From contig JAJCYG010000083.1 of assembly GCA_029263055.1 (NCBI GenBank), forward strand, positions 1-64,000: DNA of 64,000 bases, given 5' to 3'. The DNA comes from Actinomycetes bacterium (GTDB taxonomy: Bacteria > Auribacterota > JAJCYG01). The notes under the pieces were generated by a model. That model worked only from the letters and a program-made list of their open reading frames with translations. It was not told the origin of the DNA and did not search any database. Position 1 is the first letter of the stretch; every line of letters starts with the position of its first letter. Made by a program: the position numbers and the translations under genes. Of this stretch, positions 8,694 through 18,466 are shown one piece after another.

Positions 8694-10259
8694 ATGAACC
8701 TCACCCAAAAGATTGGCCAGCTACTTGTTTTTGGGATTCCAAATGATCGATTAACCGCGGATGTCTTAGAGAATTTAAAAAAATGGCATCCAGGCGGCAT
8801 CATTCTCTTTTCTCGTAACATCCCAGATACAACCCAGCTCAAACAACTCACCACTGAACTTAACAACGCATTAAGCTCAGATGAATTTCCTTTATGGTTT
8901 TGTGTGGATCAAGAAGGGGGTGTGGTGGTTCGCCTCACCCAAGGTGTTTCGGTTTTTCCTGGAAACATGGCCTTAGGAGCAACCCAAAACCGTGATTGGG
9001 CTTATGAAATGGGAAGAGTGACTGCCCAAGAATGGCTTGAGCTCGGAGTAAATCTCAATCTTGCTCCTGTTTTAGACCTGAGTTATCCTGAAAATCCTGG
9101 AATTGGGGTCCGTTCGTTAGGCCAATATAAAGAGTCTGTTTCAGAACTGGGCACGGCATTGATCCAAGGAATGCAAGAGAGTGGGATGTCAGCCACAGCC
9201 AAACATTTTCCAGGTAAAGGATTGGCGCGTAAAGACAGTCACCTTGATTTGCCGAGAATTGATATTTCAAATGAAGATTTACTTGAAACAGAACTCTATC
9301 CCTTTAAAAAAGCAATTGAAGCTGATGTTGATTTTGTGATGAGTTCCCACTGCATCTACACACAATTTGATTCCCAATCCCCAGCCACTTTATCTAAGCC
9401 GATTTTAACCGATCTTTTAAGGAAAGAACTTGGTTTTAAAGGATTGGTGATTTCAGATGATTTAGAAATGGGTGCCATCTTAAAATCAATGACCGTTGAA
9501 GAGGCTGCTCTGAAATTTGTGCAAGCAGGAGGTGACCAGGTTTTAGTTTGTCACACGCCTGAGGTTCAAGAAAAAGTGTTTCATCGTTTGCATGAAGCTG
9601 TAAAAAATAATGAACTGCCTGAATCTTTATTAGATGAAAAAGTAGAGCGTATCCAAGCGATTAAACAAAAATCGATTAGTCGTCAGAAAAAGAGTGAACA
9701 GAATGGGCTAGCCAGCGGTTTAAAAATTGCTTATGAAATTGCTCAAAATGCGATCACATTAGTTAAAAACGAAGATTCTTTGATACCGCTAGATGCTGAA
9801 GCTCCAGAAAAGATTTTTGTCTTGTGTGTTGATTATTCTCCTTTAACGCAAGTGGAGGAGGATTCTGTGCGTGAGACCTCTTTAGAGCAGCTTCTCAAAA
9901 CATACAAGCCAGAGATTGATTTTAAGCAAGTGGCATTAGAGCCTGATCCAGAGCAAATAAAGGTTGTTTTAAACCAAGCAAATAAGGCTGATTTGCTTCT
10001 CATTTTCACGTATAATGCTCATATGTATTCCGACCAGGCGCAACTTGTGCAAGATTGCTTAAATCTAGGTAAAAAGAGTGTGGTTTCTGCTCTAAGAAAT
10101 CCATACGACCTGTCTGTCTTTCCTCAAGCTAAAAACTACTTGGTGAGTTATGGGTTTCGAGAAGCTTCTTTAAAAGCATTGGTTGATGTGTTGTTTGGCC
10201 GCTTGCCAGCAAAAGGAATTTTACCCACAAACATATTAAATCAAACGGTCTCTTCATGA
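8694..10259 (+). CDS. nagZ: Beta-N-acetylhexosaminidase, glycoside hydrolase family 3
   Basis: 521 residues. GH3 motifs are clear: VDQEGGVVVRLTQG, the KHFPGKGLARKDSH loop carrying the NagZ catalytic Asp/His dyad, and the nucleophile motif ISDDLEMGAI. NagZ removes GlcNAc from muropeptides during peptidoglycan recycling. The protein is longer than the cytoplasmic enterobacterial type (about 340 residues) because it carries a second alpha/beta domain (about 355-521), as in Bacillus-type NagZ. No signal peptide is seen. ATG 8694 is preferred over TTG 8682, which lacks a ribosome site. It is the first gene of an operon whose next gene overlaps by ATGA. Confidence 0.85.
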   Translation: MNLTQKIGQLLVFGIPNDRLTADVLENLKKWHPGGIILFSRNIPDTTQLKQLTTELNNALSSDEFPLWFCVDQEGGVVVRLTQGVSVFPGNMALGATQNRDWAYEMGRVTAQEWLELGVNLNLAPVLDLSYPENPGIGVRSLGQYKESVSELGTALIQGMQESGMSATAKHFPGKGLARKDSHLDLPRIDISNEDLLETELYPFKKAIEADVDFVMSSHCIYTQFDSQSPATLSKPILTDLLRKELGFKGLVISDDLEMGAILKSMTVEEAALKFVQAGGDQVLVCHTPEVQEKVFHRLHEAVKNNELPESLLDEKVERIQAIKQKSISRQKKSEQNGLASGLKIAYEIAQNAITLVKNEDSLIPLDAEAPEKIFVLCVDYSPLTQVEEDSVRETSLEQLLKTYKPEIDFKQVALEPDPEQIKVVLNQANKADLLLIFTYNAHMYSDQAQLVQDCLNLGKKSVVSALRNPYDLSVFPQAKNYLVSYGFREASLKALVDVLFGRLPAKGILPTNILNQTVSS

Positions 10260-11515
10260 TAAAACAAGCCTTTCTTTTATTTTTGATTGTTTCTTTTTCC
10301 TTTATGGGATGTCGTGCCCAACAAGATGATCGCACCACCATTTCTTATCTGACAATGGAATCCTTACCTGAACAACGCTGGGCTCTGAAACAAATGATCG
10401 AAAAGTTTGAAGAAGCTAATCCTGATATTAGGGTTAAAGTCGAATATTCAACCTCTGGCTTTCAAAAACTAAAAATTAGGATTGCAGGGGGAAATGCTCC
10501 AGATGTTTTTTATTACACCACTGACCGTATGCCTTCTTTGGTTAAACGAGACCGCCTTCTTGACCTGACTCCTTATGTAAAAAGAGGAGAAGGGGTTGAT
10601 CTAAAAGAATATTTCCCTCAAGTAGTTAAAAGTTGTGAGCTAGAGAATCAGCTCTTTCTTTTTCCCTTTCACTTTTCAACTGATTTGCTCTTTTATAATA
10701 AAAACTTATTTGATCAAGAAGGGGTTGAGTATCCTGATGCTTCTTGGACATGGGATAATTTTTTGCAAACAGCTAAAAGCTTAACCAAGCAAGAAAAAGG
10801 GCGAACCGTGCAGTATGGAACCTTGCAGCCTAGAACTTTGTTAATGGTTCGAAGCCTGGGTGGAGAATGCTTTGATCCGCAATTAAGTAAGGTCTTGTTA
10901 AATAGTTCTGAAACCAAAGAAGCCTTAGGCTTTTTGGTTGATTTAGAAAAAAAACACCACGTGGCTCCGTCTCCTGGGCAGTTGCGTGATATTGAAAAAG
11001 AAGATGGGTTGGATCTTTTCTCCACTGGGAAAGTGGCGATGTTTGTGGGCCGAACCTATATGGTGAGCCAGCTTTCTAAAGTAAAACGCTTTGATTGGGA
11101 TGTGGCTCCTGTTCCACAAGGGAAGCGGCGTTATTCCCGTTTAGCGGTTGGAGGCAATTGCATCTCTAAATCAACCCAACATCCAGAAGCTGCTTGGAAG
11201 TTTGTCTCCTTTTATTCAGGGGAGACAGGTTCTCGTTTGTGTGGTGTGAGCCGTAATTGTGTGCCTGCCTTAAAGAGTGTGGCGCATTCTTCACTCTTTC
11301 TTTACGAACCGCCAAAAGGGGTGAATCATTTAATTGAGGCCTTAGATTTTTCTGAAATTGAAAACTATGGACTCTTAAATTGGGACGAGTTCTTTCAAAA
11401 ATCATTTAAGAGTGAAACAGATAAAGTCTTGTTTGGTGCTAAGTCCATAGAGGATTGTTTAAAAGATATTTCGCGTGAGGCAGAGCTTGCCTTAAAACAA
11501 AATCAAGAATTGTAA
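10256..11515 (+). CDS. ABC-type sugar-binding lipoprotein (solute-binding protein)
   Basis: 419 residues. The N-terminal signal ends in a lipobox (FMGC, lipid-carrying Cys19), so it is an exported lipoprotein. The rest matches the family 1 extracellular solute-binding fold of MalE/UgpB type: FEEANPDIRVKVEYS, APDVFYYTTDRMPSL, FPFHFSTDLLFYNKNLF and GKVAMFVGRTYMVSQL. Such proteins bind sugars or glycerophosphodiesters for an ABC importer, but no permease or ATPase gene is nearby. It overlaps nagZ by 4 bases and is followed after 4 bases by a sensor kinase gene, so a ligand-sensing role is plausible (inference). Confidence 0.85.
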   Translation: MIKQAFLLFLIVSFSFMGCRAQQDDRTTISYLTMESLPEQRWALKQMIEKFEEANPDIRVKVEYSTSGFQKLKIRIAGGNAPDVFYYTTDRMPSLVKRDRLLDLTPYVKRGEGVDLKEYFPQVVKSCELENQLFLFPFHFSTDLLFYNKNLFDQEGVEYPDASWTWDNFLQTAKSLTKQEKGRTVQYGTLQPRTLLMVRSLGGECFDPQLSKVLLNSSETKEALGFLVDLEKKHHVAPSPGQLRDIEKEDGLDLFSTGKVAMFVGRTYMVSQLSKVKRFDWDVAPVPQGKRRYSRLAVGGNCISKSTQHPEAAWKFVSFYSGETGSRLCGVSRNCVPALKSVAHSSLFLYEPPKGVNHLIEALDFSEIENYGLLNWDEFFQKSFKSETDKVLFGAKSIEDCLKDISREAELALKQNQEL

Positions 11516-11519
11516 GTTT

Positions 11520-14351
11520 ATGAAAAAACAAAAAAAAGGGATTCAAAAAAGGATTTTTTCGTCACTCCTAATCGTTGGGATTTTGCCAGGCGTGTTGGTG
11601 ATTATCTTAATGTTTGTAGGGGGTAAAAATGCTTTAGAACGATCTAATGGAAATCATTTAGCCAACATTGCTCAAGAGACAAGTGATAAGGTTCAGCTCT
11701 TTCTTCAATACAAAGCTCAAGAAGTGAAAAATTTAGGTTTGGTTCCTTATCTTAGAAAGCTAGTGGAGCAAACCAATGTGGATAAACAGCCAAAAACAGA
11801 AGAGGGAACCCCTCAACCGCTCTGGACCATGGCTGAAGATATTGTCAACTACATCCAAGAATACCTACGCCAATATGGACAAGGGAATTTTAAGGTTGGA
11901 GAAGATTCAGAATACCTTGATATCTTTTTGACTAATGCACAAGGTGATTTGCTTAATCCAAATGATGGAACCGAAGAATACAATCTAAGCCAATGGCCTG
12001 AATGGCAACAAAGTTTTAAGAAGGGTCAAGGAAAGTTAGTGGTGAGTGATGTGGTCTTTGATCGGCGTTGGGGAAGACCTGTGATTAAAATTGCGTCACC
12101 TGTGATGGATGAAAAAGCACTAAAAGCAGTGGGTGTGATCTTTATGGTTTTAGATGCAAAATCGTTAAGTCAAATGATCTCAGAGGTACGAGTCGGTAAT
12201 ACTGGTTTTGCTCAGCTTGTTGATAGTGAGGGCAAAATCATGATTCATCCAAACAAATTCCAAGAAAACAAAACCTTGCTGCGTTCTATTTTTCAACAGG
12301 TTCAATCAGATGGAAGAGGGTGGATTTGGTCGAGCCAGAAAGAACGTTTTCAACTCGGCTTTTCGCCGGTTCCTATTTTGCCTCCAGCAAAGGGACTTCC
12401 ATCAGAACAAAACTGGTATCTTTTAATTGCTCAAGACTCAAAAGAGGGTTTAGCCACTCTTTTTGCCCTCCTCTTTAAAGTCTCTTTATTTGGTTTAGCC
12501 ATGATCTTGGTGTTGAGTTTTGTCGAGTTGTATCGCGCCCATAAAATCGTGAAGCCGATTGAACGGTTGCAACAAGGAGCTTCTATTATTGGGCAAGGCG
12601 ATTTGTCTCATCGCATTCAAATCAAAACCGGAGATGAGATTGAAGCGCTTGCAGATGATATTAATGAAATGACGCGCAAGCTTCAAAAGTCTCAAGAAGA
12701 GGTGAATCTAAGAAATAAAGATTTGGCGACTCAAAATGAAATGATGCGCGCCATGGCTAACAGCCTGCACATTGATGAAGTTCTTTCAATCTTAGTCGAT
12801 CAAATTAGGAAGCACCTACAATTTGACCGGGTCGGTCTCTTTTTAGTGAATAAACAAGACAATACGTTAGTGCAACGCATTGGAACAGATGTGTATGGCC
12901 ATGTCACATTGTCTGAGAAAAAGACTATTCCTATTGATGAAAACTCAGGACCAATGGGTCATATGATGGTGCACGGTGAAAAATTATTTATCACCAATGA
13001 TTATTTTAAAGACCCAAGAGTCGATAAAACTTGTGTGGAATACGAGCAGAGTGATCCCAATGTTTCAGGACGAGCTCTGGTTGCTATTGTTTTTAGACAA
13101 GATGTTTTAGGGATTATTGCTTTAGATAATCTACTGAGTGGAAAAATTGTTTCAGAGGATAATGTGACGATCTTAGAAAATTTTGCTGATAGTGTTGGGA
13201 TCTCTGTAAAGAATGCTCAGCTTTATCAAGAACTTGAACAGACTAACGAAGAGTTAATCGAGTCCAACGAAATCAAAGCAAAATTTATGTCTATGGTTTC
13301 TCATGAACTCCGAACACCTCTTATGATTATCAAAGAATCCATTTCTCAAATATTAGATGGGCTCAAGGGAGAAATCAACCAAGATCAGCGAGAATTTCTA
13401 TCGATTGGAAAGAAAAATAGTGATCGATTGAATTTAATTATTGAAGAGCTGCTGGCTGTTTCACGTATAGAAGCAGGTAAAGTAGAGCTTCTCAGAGAAT
13501 TGGTTGATGTGGAGAAGGTCTGTTTAGAAGTGGCTCATTCTTTTAATGTAGAGGCAGAGAAAAAGAAACTTGAGTTAAAAACAGATTTTGAACCGAATTT
13601 GCCTAAGCTTTATATTGATGCCCCTAAAATTATACAGGTGCTCACTAATCTTGTTGGCAACGCATTTAAATTTACCTCTCAAGGAAGTATTACCATTGGA
13701 ACCAAGCGTTCTGAAAAAGGGGTCAAAGTCTATGTGCATGATACCGGGATAGGAATTCCTAAAGGACTTCATGAAAAAATCTTTAAACGATTTGAGCGTG
13801 CTGACTCCACTCCTTTTTCTGGGGCAAGTTCTACTGGTTTAGGGCTCTCTATTGCTAAAGACTATATTGAATTGCACCATGGTGTGATTGGTGTGGAGAG
13901 TGAAGAAGGGGAAGGCTCCACATTTTATTTTGAACTTCCTATCTATACTGAAGAAGCCTTCTTTAGTGAGTTTTTGGATGATCTCTTAAAGTCAGCGAAG
14001 CAACATCACACCTTGCTTTCATTGCTTCATTTAAAAGTAAAAAATAATTCTTCTGATTTGGTGGTTGTCTTAGATAGTCTAAAAGACCTGATTAAATCTG
14101 TAGGATTGAGAACTAAAGGGATTGTGAATTTAGCTGACAAAGGGGAAGTGGTGATTGTGGCTGAAACGGATCGAACAGGAGTTAAAGCAATGGAAGGTCG
14201 GATTCGGTCTGCTTTAGAGCGAGATGACACGTTGTCTGAATATTTAAAAGAAGATGGTATTCTTTTTTCATCAGGGACCTATCCAAAAAATGGTTTGTCC
14301 CGCGAAGAGTTATTAACTCATATTGAATTAAAATTTAAAGCTTATTCATGA
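11520..14351 (+). CDS. Hybrid-free sensor histidine kinase: dCache, HAMP, GAF, HisKA, HATPase and degenerate GGDEF-like tail
   Basis: 943-residue inner-membrane kinase. TM1 lies at about 13-35 and TM2 at about 311-334. Between them is an extracytoplasmic double-Cache domain (VRVGNTGFAQLVDSEGKI). HAMP spans about 335-390 and GAF about 405-565. The HisKA box has His595 (SMVSHELRTP). ATPase boxes are N714 (NLVGNAFKF), DTGIGIP (from D741) and GLGLSIAKDY (from G773). The last 120 residues resemble a nucleotidyl-cyclase fold ending (SSGTYPKNGLSREELLTHIE) without a GGDEF signature, so probably inactive. No response regulator gene is adjacent. The gap to the binding-protein gene is 4 bases, which suggests the pair acts together. 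Confidence 0.88.
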   Translation: MKKQKKGIQKRIFSSLLIVGILPGVLVIILMFVGGKNALERSNGNHLANIAQETSDKVQLFLQYKAQEVKNLGLVPYLRKLVEQTNVDKQPKTEEGTPQPLWTMAEDIVNYIQEYLRQYGQGNFKVGEDSEYLDIFLTNAQGDLLNPNDGTEEYNLSQWPEWQQSFKKGQGKLVVSDVVFDRRWGRPVIKIASPVMDEKALKAVGVIFMVLDAKSLSQMISEVRVGNTGFAQLVDSEGKIMIHPNKFQENKTLLRSIFQQVQSDGRGWIWSSQKERFQLGFSPVPILPPAKGLPSEQNWYLLIAQDSKEGLATLFALLFKVSLFGLAMILVLSFVELYRAHKIVKPIERLQQGASIIGQGDLSHRIQIKTGDEIEALADDINEMTRKLQKSQEEVNLRNKDLATQNEMMRAMANSLHIDEVLSILVDQIRKHLQFDRVGLFLVNKQDNTLVQRIGTDVYGHVTLSEKKTIPIDENSGPMGHMMVHGEKLFITNDYFKDPRVDKTCVEYEQSDPNVSGRALVAIVFRQDVLGIIALDNLLSGKIVSEDNVTILENFADSVGISVKNAQLYQELEQTNEELIESNEIKAKFMSMVSHELRTPLMIIKESISQILDGLKGEINQDQREFLSIGKKNSDRLNLIIEELLAVSRIEAGKVELLRELVDVEKVCLEVAHSFNVEAEKKKLELKTDFEPNLPKLYIDAPKIIQVLTNLVGNAFKFTSQGSITIGTKRSEKGVKVYVHDTGIGIPKGLHEKIFKRFERADSTPFSGASSTGLGLSIAKDYIELHHGVIGVESEEGEGSTFYFELPIYTEEAFFSEFLDDLLKSAKQHHTLLSLLHLKVKNNSSDLVVVLDSLKDLIKSVGLRTKGIVNLADKGEVVIVAETDRTGVKAMEGRIRSALERDDTLSEYLKEDGILFSSGTYPKNGLSREELLTHIELKFKAYS

Positions 14352-14366
14352 GTCGGAGGAAATAAA

Positions 14367-15500
14367 ATGAACAAAAAAATAAATTTATTCTTAGTGGTTT
14401 TCTTTGCAGCAACGTTTGTTGCTTCTCCGGCTCAAGCCAAAGATTATGGCTCTATTTTTTACTCAGATGATGCAGAGCGTTACTTAGAAACGTGGAGCAG
14501 TGATAAGTCTTGGTCAGAGGCAGTAGTCCGGGCCCAGTCAGCGTATAACAAACAAGAGTACACCGTTGCATTAGAGAATTATGAAAAAGCTTTTGAAAAA
14601 GGGTATGAGAGTGGGCAAGGGTGGTTTAATTTAGCTGATTGTTATGAATGGCTAGGCAAGCTCACCCCGGCAATGCACGCATACCAAAAAGCGATTCTGC
14701 TTTTAGAAAAAGAAAGCAACAGCCCTCAAACACTTTTTAAAGCTTATTATCGATTTGGTATTCTCCAAGCAGAAAAAAAGAGCTGGATTGGCGCCACTGA
14801 GTTTTTTGAAAAAGCACGCCAACTCAATCCCAATGATGCGCAACTTTTATTTAACCTGGGAGTGGTTCGCCAAAAGCAACAGAGGTGGAAAGAGTCAAAA
14901 ATGTTTTACGAAGCGGCTTTAGGTTTGGATCCCAGTATTAAAGAAGCTCAAACCAATTTAGATAATTTAAATAACAAACGTAATTTGCCCCAAGTCATTA
15001 TTTCAACCACAGTCCTCAAACAAAAGACCCCTTTACAGCTAGCCACGATCAACACCCTAAAAGGAGATGATCTTGAAAACCGCATTGCTGAATTGATTCA
15101 AGAACTAAGTTCAGGTGATGAAAGAGATGAAAAAGAAATCCACTACGAATTAGGATTGAGCTATTACACCGCAGGAAAATACAACCAAGCGATCGAAAAC
15201 TTAAAAAAAGCTCGTAAATTAGAAGGAGCCAACCAAGTCGATTTCTTATTAGGCCTTCTATATTTAAAAGAAGGAGAGACCAAAAAGGGAATCCGTTCTT
15301 ATAAAAGACACATCCGCCAAAATCCCAAAGACCCTTTAGTCCACTACAACCTAGGTGTTCTTTTTGACAACAGTCAAAACAAACCTAAAAAAGCAGTTCA
15401 CCACTACCGCCGCTACCTCCAACTAGCCAAAGAACGCGCCAAAGACGCCGATGACGTCGGCCGCCGCATCTGGCTCCTCTCCAATTCCCGTAATCCATAG
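14367..15500 (+). CDS. Exported TPR-repeat protein
   Basis: 377 residues with a Sec signal peptide (FLVVFFAATFVASPAQA-KD). About six to seven tetratricopeptide repeats follow, for example AYNKQEYTVALENYEKAFE, AWFNLADCYEWLGK-type and HYELGLSYYTAGKYNQAIEN, with a basic C-terminus. TPR arrays bind peptides or partner proteins; here the location would be periplasmic. AGTCGGAGGAAAT provides a strong ribosome site. It is the last gene of the nagZ operon, 15 bases after the kinase gene. The partner is unknown. Confidence 0.78.
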   Translation: MNKKINLFLVVFFAATFVASPAQAKDYGSIFYSDDAERYLETWSSDKSWSEAVVRAQSAYNKQEYTVALENYEKAFEKGYESGQGWFNLADCYEWLGKLTPAMHAYQKAILLLEKESNSPQTLFKAYYRFGILQAEKKSWIGATEFFEKARQLNPNDAQLLFNLGVVRQKQQRWKESKMFYEAALGLDPSIKEAQTNLDNLNNKRNLPQVIISTTVLKQKTPLQLATINTLKGDDLENRIAELIQELSSGDERDEKEIHYELGLSYYTAGKYNQAIENLKKARKLEGANQVDFLLGLLYLKEGETKKGIRSYKRHIRQNPKDPLVHYNLGVLFDNSQNKPKKAVHHYRRYLQLAKERAKDADDVGRRIWLLSNSRNP

Positions 15501-15513
15501 ACAACAGTCTTAA

Positions 15514-15541
15514 TTGTGTTATCATATCTCCTCTATATATA
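15514..15541 (+). promoter_or_regulatory. Putative sigma-70 promoter for rlmN
   Basis: TTGTGT (15514-15519), 16 bases, then TATATA (15536-15541), 16 bases before the ATG. Both hexamers are imperfect. Confidence 0.4.
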
Positions 15542-15556
15542 GGAATTTACTTAATT

Positions 15557-16603
15557 ATGTTGTATGTCTGCGATTATTTACAGTCTGAGTTAGAGGAGCA
15601 GTTTAAAGAGCTGGGTGAGAAGCCTTACCGGGCTCGGCAGTTGGTGCAGTGGGTCTATAAGAAGCGGGAGACGGATCTGGCTAAAATGACTGATTTACCT
15701 GAGCCGCTTAGGGAAAAACTAGAAGGTCTTTCTTTAAAGAGTTCTTCTTTAAAGATGATTATCAAAAAAGACTCGGGTGAAAACAAGGCCACGAAGTATC
15801 TGTTTGAGCTCAAAGACAAGAACATGGTTGAGTCTGTGTTATTGAAAGTCCCTTCTCGAAAAACACTCTGTATTTCTACGCAAGTCGGTTGCCCTGTTGA
15901 TTGTAAATTTTGTGCCAGTGGTAAAGATGGGGTGGTGCGTAATTTAGATGTGCATGAAATTGTGGAGCAAGTCTTGATGGTGAATAAAGACTTGGGTGCA
16001 CAAGATCAGATTCAAAACATTGTGGTGATGGGGATGGGGGAGCCCATGCTCAACTATGACCGTATGATCAAAGCCTTGCGCATTATTAATGCGCATTGGG
16101 GAATGGAGATTGGCGCGCGTCATATCACGGTTTCCACGTCGGGGATTGTGCCAGGGATTAAACGTTTAGCTGATGAGCCTGAGAGTTTTTCATTAGCGAT
16201 TTCATTGCATGCAGCCATTGATGAGAAGCGCACCGAGATTATGCCCATCAACAAAACCTATCCTTTAAAAGATTTAAAGTTGGCATTAAAAGAGTACTTT
16301 AATAAGAAGAACCGTAATATTACGTTTGAATATATTCTGCTTGCAGGGCTGAATGATAAGCCTGAAGATGCGCGTGCTTTAGAGAAATATTTAAGTGATC
16401 TCCCTTCCAAAATTAATCTGATTCCTTACAATCCTATTGAAGGAGCAAACTTTAAAACCCCGACTGTTTATGCCCAAAGAGCCTTTTATCAGCAGCTTAT
16501 GGATCGGTCTGTTTTCTGCACTCTCAGAGAGACTAAGGGATCTGACATTGACGCTGCCTGCGGTCAACTCCGCTTAAGAAAAGTTAAAAAAGTAACTTCA
16601 TAA
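15557..16603 (+). CDS. rlmN: Dual-specificity rRNA/tRNA adenine-C2 methyltransferase RlmN
   Basis: 348 residues, standard length. The radical-SAM cluster motif CPVDCKFC gives C112, C116 and C119, and the conserved methyl-carrying Cys lies near residue 335 in DIDAACGQL. RlmN methylates C2 of A2503 in 23S rRNA and A37 of some tRNAs in the cytoplasm. Other typical segments are GMGEPMLNYD, HITVSTSGIVPGI and LAISLHA. The gene sits before rpsA and tyrS, but separate promoters suggest it is monocistronic. Confidence 0.95.
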   Translation: MLYVCDYLQSELEEQFKELGEKPYRARQLVQWVYKKRETDLAKMTDLPEPLREKLEGLSLKSSSLKMIIKKDSGENKATKYLFELKDKNMVESVLLKVPSRKTLCISTQVGCPVDCKFCASGKDGVVRNLDVHEIVEQVLMVNKDLGAQDQIQNIVVMGMGEPMLNYDRMIKALRIINAHWGMEIGARHITVSTSGIVPGIKRLADEPESFSLAISLHAAIDEKRTEIMPINKTYPLKDLKLALKEYFNKKNRNITFEYILLAGLNDKPEDARALEKYLSDLPSKINLIPYNPIEGANFKTPTVYAQRAFYQQLMDRSVFCTLRETKGSDIDAACGQLRLRKVKKVTS

Positions 16604-16657
16604 AGTTTTCTTGTGCAGTTGTTTAAAATCTTTAAATTAAAGCTGTCTATCTTTCAA

Positions 16658-16686
16658 TTGACACCTACTACCCCCTTTGATAGTAT
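16658..16686 (+). promoter_or_regulatory. Sigma-70 promoter of rpsA
   Basis: A perfect -35 TTGACA (16658-16663), a 17-base spacer and TAGTAT (16681-16686). Transcription should begin near 16693. This places an in-frame GTG at 16690 at or before the start site and supports ATG 16723 as the rpsA start. Confidence 0.75.
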
Positions 16687-16722
16687 TCCGTGCCTTTTTT
16701 GGCGGAAGGAGAACCCATTAAT

Positions 16723-18444
16723 ATGTTAGAAACAGAAAAAAATAACGGTACTACTCTTGGGGAAGGAGGAAACCGTTCTGCTGAGAACGATTTTGCAACT
16801 TTGTATGCACAAAGTCTTAAGGAAATCAAAGAAGGCTCGATTGTTGACGGCTCTATTATAGAGATTCGTCGCGAAGAAGTTTTGATTGATATTGGTTACA
16901 AATCTGAGGGCGTTGTTCGTATTCACGAATTTAGTGATCGCGATCAACTCAAACAAGGTAACCGAGTTTCTGTCTTGTTAGAAAGATTAGAAGACGAACA
17001 TGGCATGGTTGTGCTTTCAAAGCACAAAGCTGATAAAATCCAAAACTGGGAACGAACCATTTCTAAATGTGGAGAAGGAACCCTGGTTAAAGGAAAAGTC
17101 TTTAGAAAAGTTCGTGGTGGTTTGATGGTAGATATTGGGATGGAGGCTTTCTTGCCTGCTTCTCAAATTGATATCAAACATATCCGTAACATTGATGAAT
17201 TTTTAGGTAAGACCTATGAATTTAAAGTGATTAAGGTGAACCTGGACCGTAAGAACGTGGTGTTGTCACGTCGTCAGCTTCTCGAAGAAAATAAAAAACG
17301 AGATAAAGCAAAGCTGATGGAAGAGATCACTAAAGGTGAATCTCGTACGGGACGAGTGAAAAACATTACTGACTTTGGGGCATTTATTGACCTCAACGGT
17401 GGAGATGGATTGTTGCACATCACAGATATGACCTGGGGTCGTATCAATCATCCTTCTGAATTACTTAATATTGGGGATGAAGTGGATGTGGTTATTTTAG
17501 ACTTTGATAAAGAAAAAGAACGTATTTCTTTAGGTTTAAAACAAAAAACAAAAAATCCATGGGAAGACCTTGCAGGGAAGTATCCTGTGAATTCAAAAAT
17601 TAAAGGTAAGGTTGTCAATGTGATGCCTTACGGAGTGTTTGTGGAGCTTGAAAAGGGAATCGAAGGTTTGATTCACGTAACTGAGCTTTCATGGACTCGT
17701 CGTTTCAACCATCCTTCAGAGCTTTTAAATGTAGGCGATGAAGTCGAAGCAATGGTTTTATCTGTTGATGTTGATAACCAAAAAATATCTTTGGGTATCA
17801 AACAGTTAGAAGCCACTCCTTGGGATGATGTTGAAAAGAAATATACTGAAGGAAATAAAGTCAAAGGGACAATCCGAAATCTAACTAACTATGGTGCGTT
17901 TGTGGCGCTTGAAGATGGTTTAGATGGTTTGATTCATGTCTCTGATATTTCCTGGACAAGAAAAGTGAATAACGCCAGTGAAGCCTTTGCTAAAGGGGAC
18001 GAAGTTGAAGCTATTGTCCTTTCTGTTGATAAAGAAGCAAAGAAAATTTCATTGGGAGTGAAACAATTAGCCCAAAACCCTTGGGACAATATTAACGATA
18101 TCTTTAAAATCGGTGATGTTGTAGTTGGCAAAGTTTGTAAAGTTGCTGGCTTTGGTATTTTTGTGGAGCTCAATGATGGTATTGAAGGCTTAGTTCACAA
18201 TTCTCAAATCGGAGAGACTCAAGTCAAAGAAGGTGATGAAGTCACTGCCAGAGTAGTTAAGGTGGATCAAGAAGAGAAGAAGATCGCCTTAAGTATTAAG
18301 GAACTCACGATGGATAAATCAAGTTCTGATCGCGCTTCGAGAGAAGACATTCAACATGTGTTGAATCGGGATCAAAAATTTCCATCTGACTTTGCTGATA
18401 AGATCTCTGAAGCGATTGAAAAAGGTGAAGATCGTAAGCTCTAA
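16723..18444 (+). CDS. rpsA: 30S ribosomal protein S1
   Basis: 573 residues with six S1/OB-fold RNA-binding domains in tandem (starting near EGSIVDGSI, EGTLVKGKV, GESRTGRV, NSKIKGKV, GNKVKGTI and GDVVVGKV). Repeats 3-5 share the GAFIDL/GVFVEL...DGLIHVSDISWTR core. S1 binds mRNA leaders on the 30S subunit. The start ATG is preceded by GAAGGAG at good spacing, whereas the in-frame GTG 16690 falls in the promoter. A dedicated promoter and terminator flank the gene. An S1-dependent ribosome matters here because several genes in this window lack Shine-Dalgarno sites. Confidence 0.95.
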   Translation: MLETEKNNGTTLGEGGNRSAENDFATLYAQSLKEIKEGSIVDGSIIEIRREEVLIDIGYKSEGVVRIHEFSDRDQLKQGNRVSVLLERLEDEHGMVVLSKHKADKIQNWERTISKCGEGTLVKGKVFRKVRGGLMVDIGMEAFLPASQIDIKHIRNIDEFLGKTYEFKVIKVNLDRKNVVLSRRQLLEENKKRDKAKLMEEITKGESRTGRVKNITDFGAFIDLNGGDGLLHITDMTWGRINHPSELLNIGDEVDVVILDFDKEKERISLGLKQKTKNPWEDLAGKYPVNSKIKGKVVNVMPYGVFVELEKGIEGLIHVTELSWTRRFNHPSELLNVGDEVEAMVLSVDVDNQKISLGIKQLEATPWDDVEKKYTEGNKVKGTIRNLTNYGAFVALEDGLDGLIHVSDISWTRKVNNASEAFAKGDEVEAIVLSVDKEAKKISLGVKQLAQNPWDNINDIFKIGDVVVGKVCKVAGFGIFVELNDGIEGLVHNSQIGETQVKEGDEVTARVVKVDQEEKKIALSIKELTMDKSSSDRASREDIQHVLNRDQKFPSDFADKISEAIEKGEDRKL

Positions 18445-18466
18445 TTGTTTGACTGTAGAACAGAAA

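Noticed and set aside
16690..16722. GTG start giving a longer S1
   Set aside because: It lies at or upstream of the predicted transcription start, and GAAGGAG fits ATG 16723.
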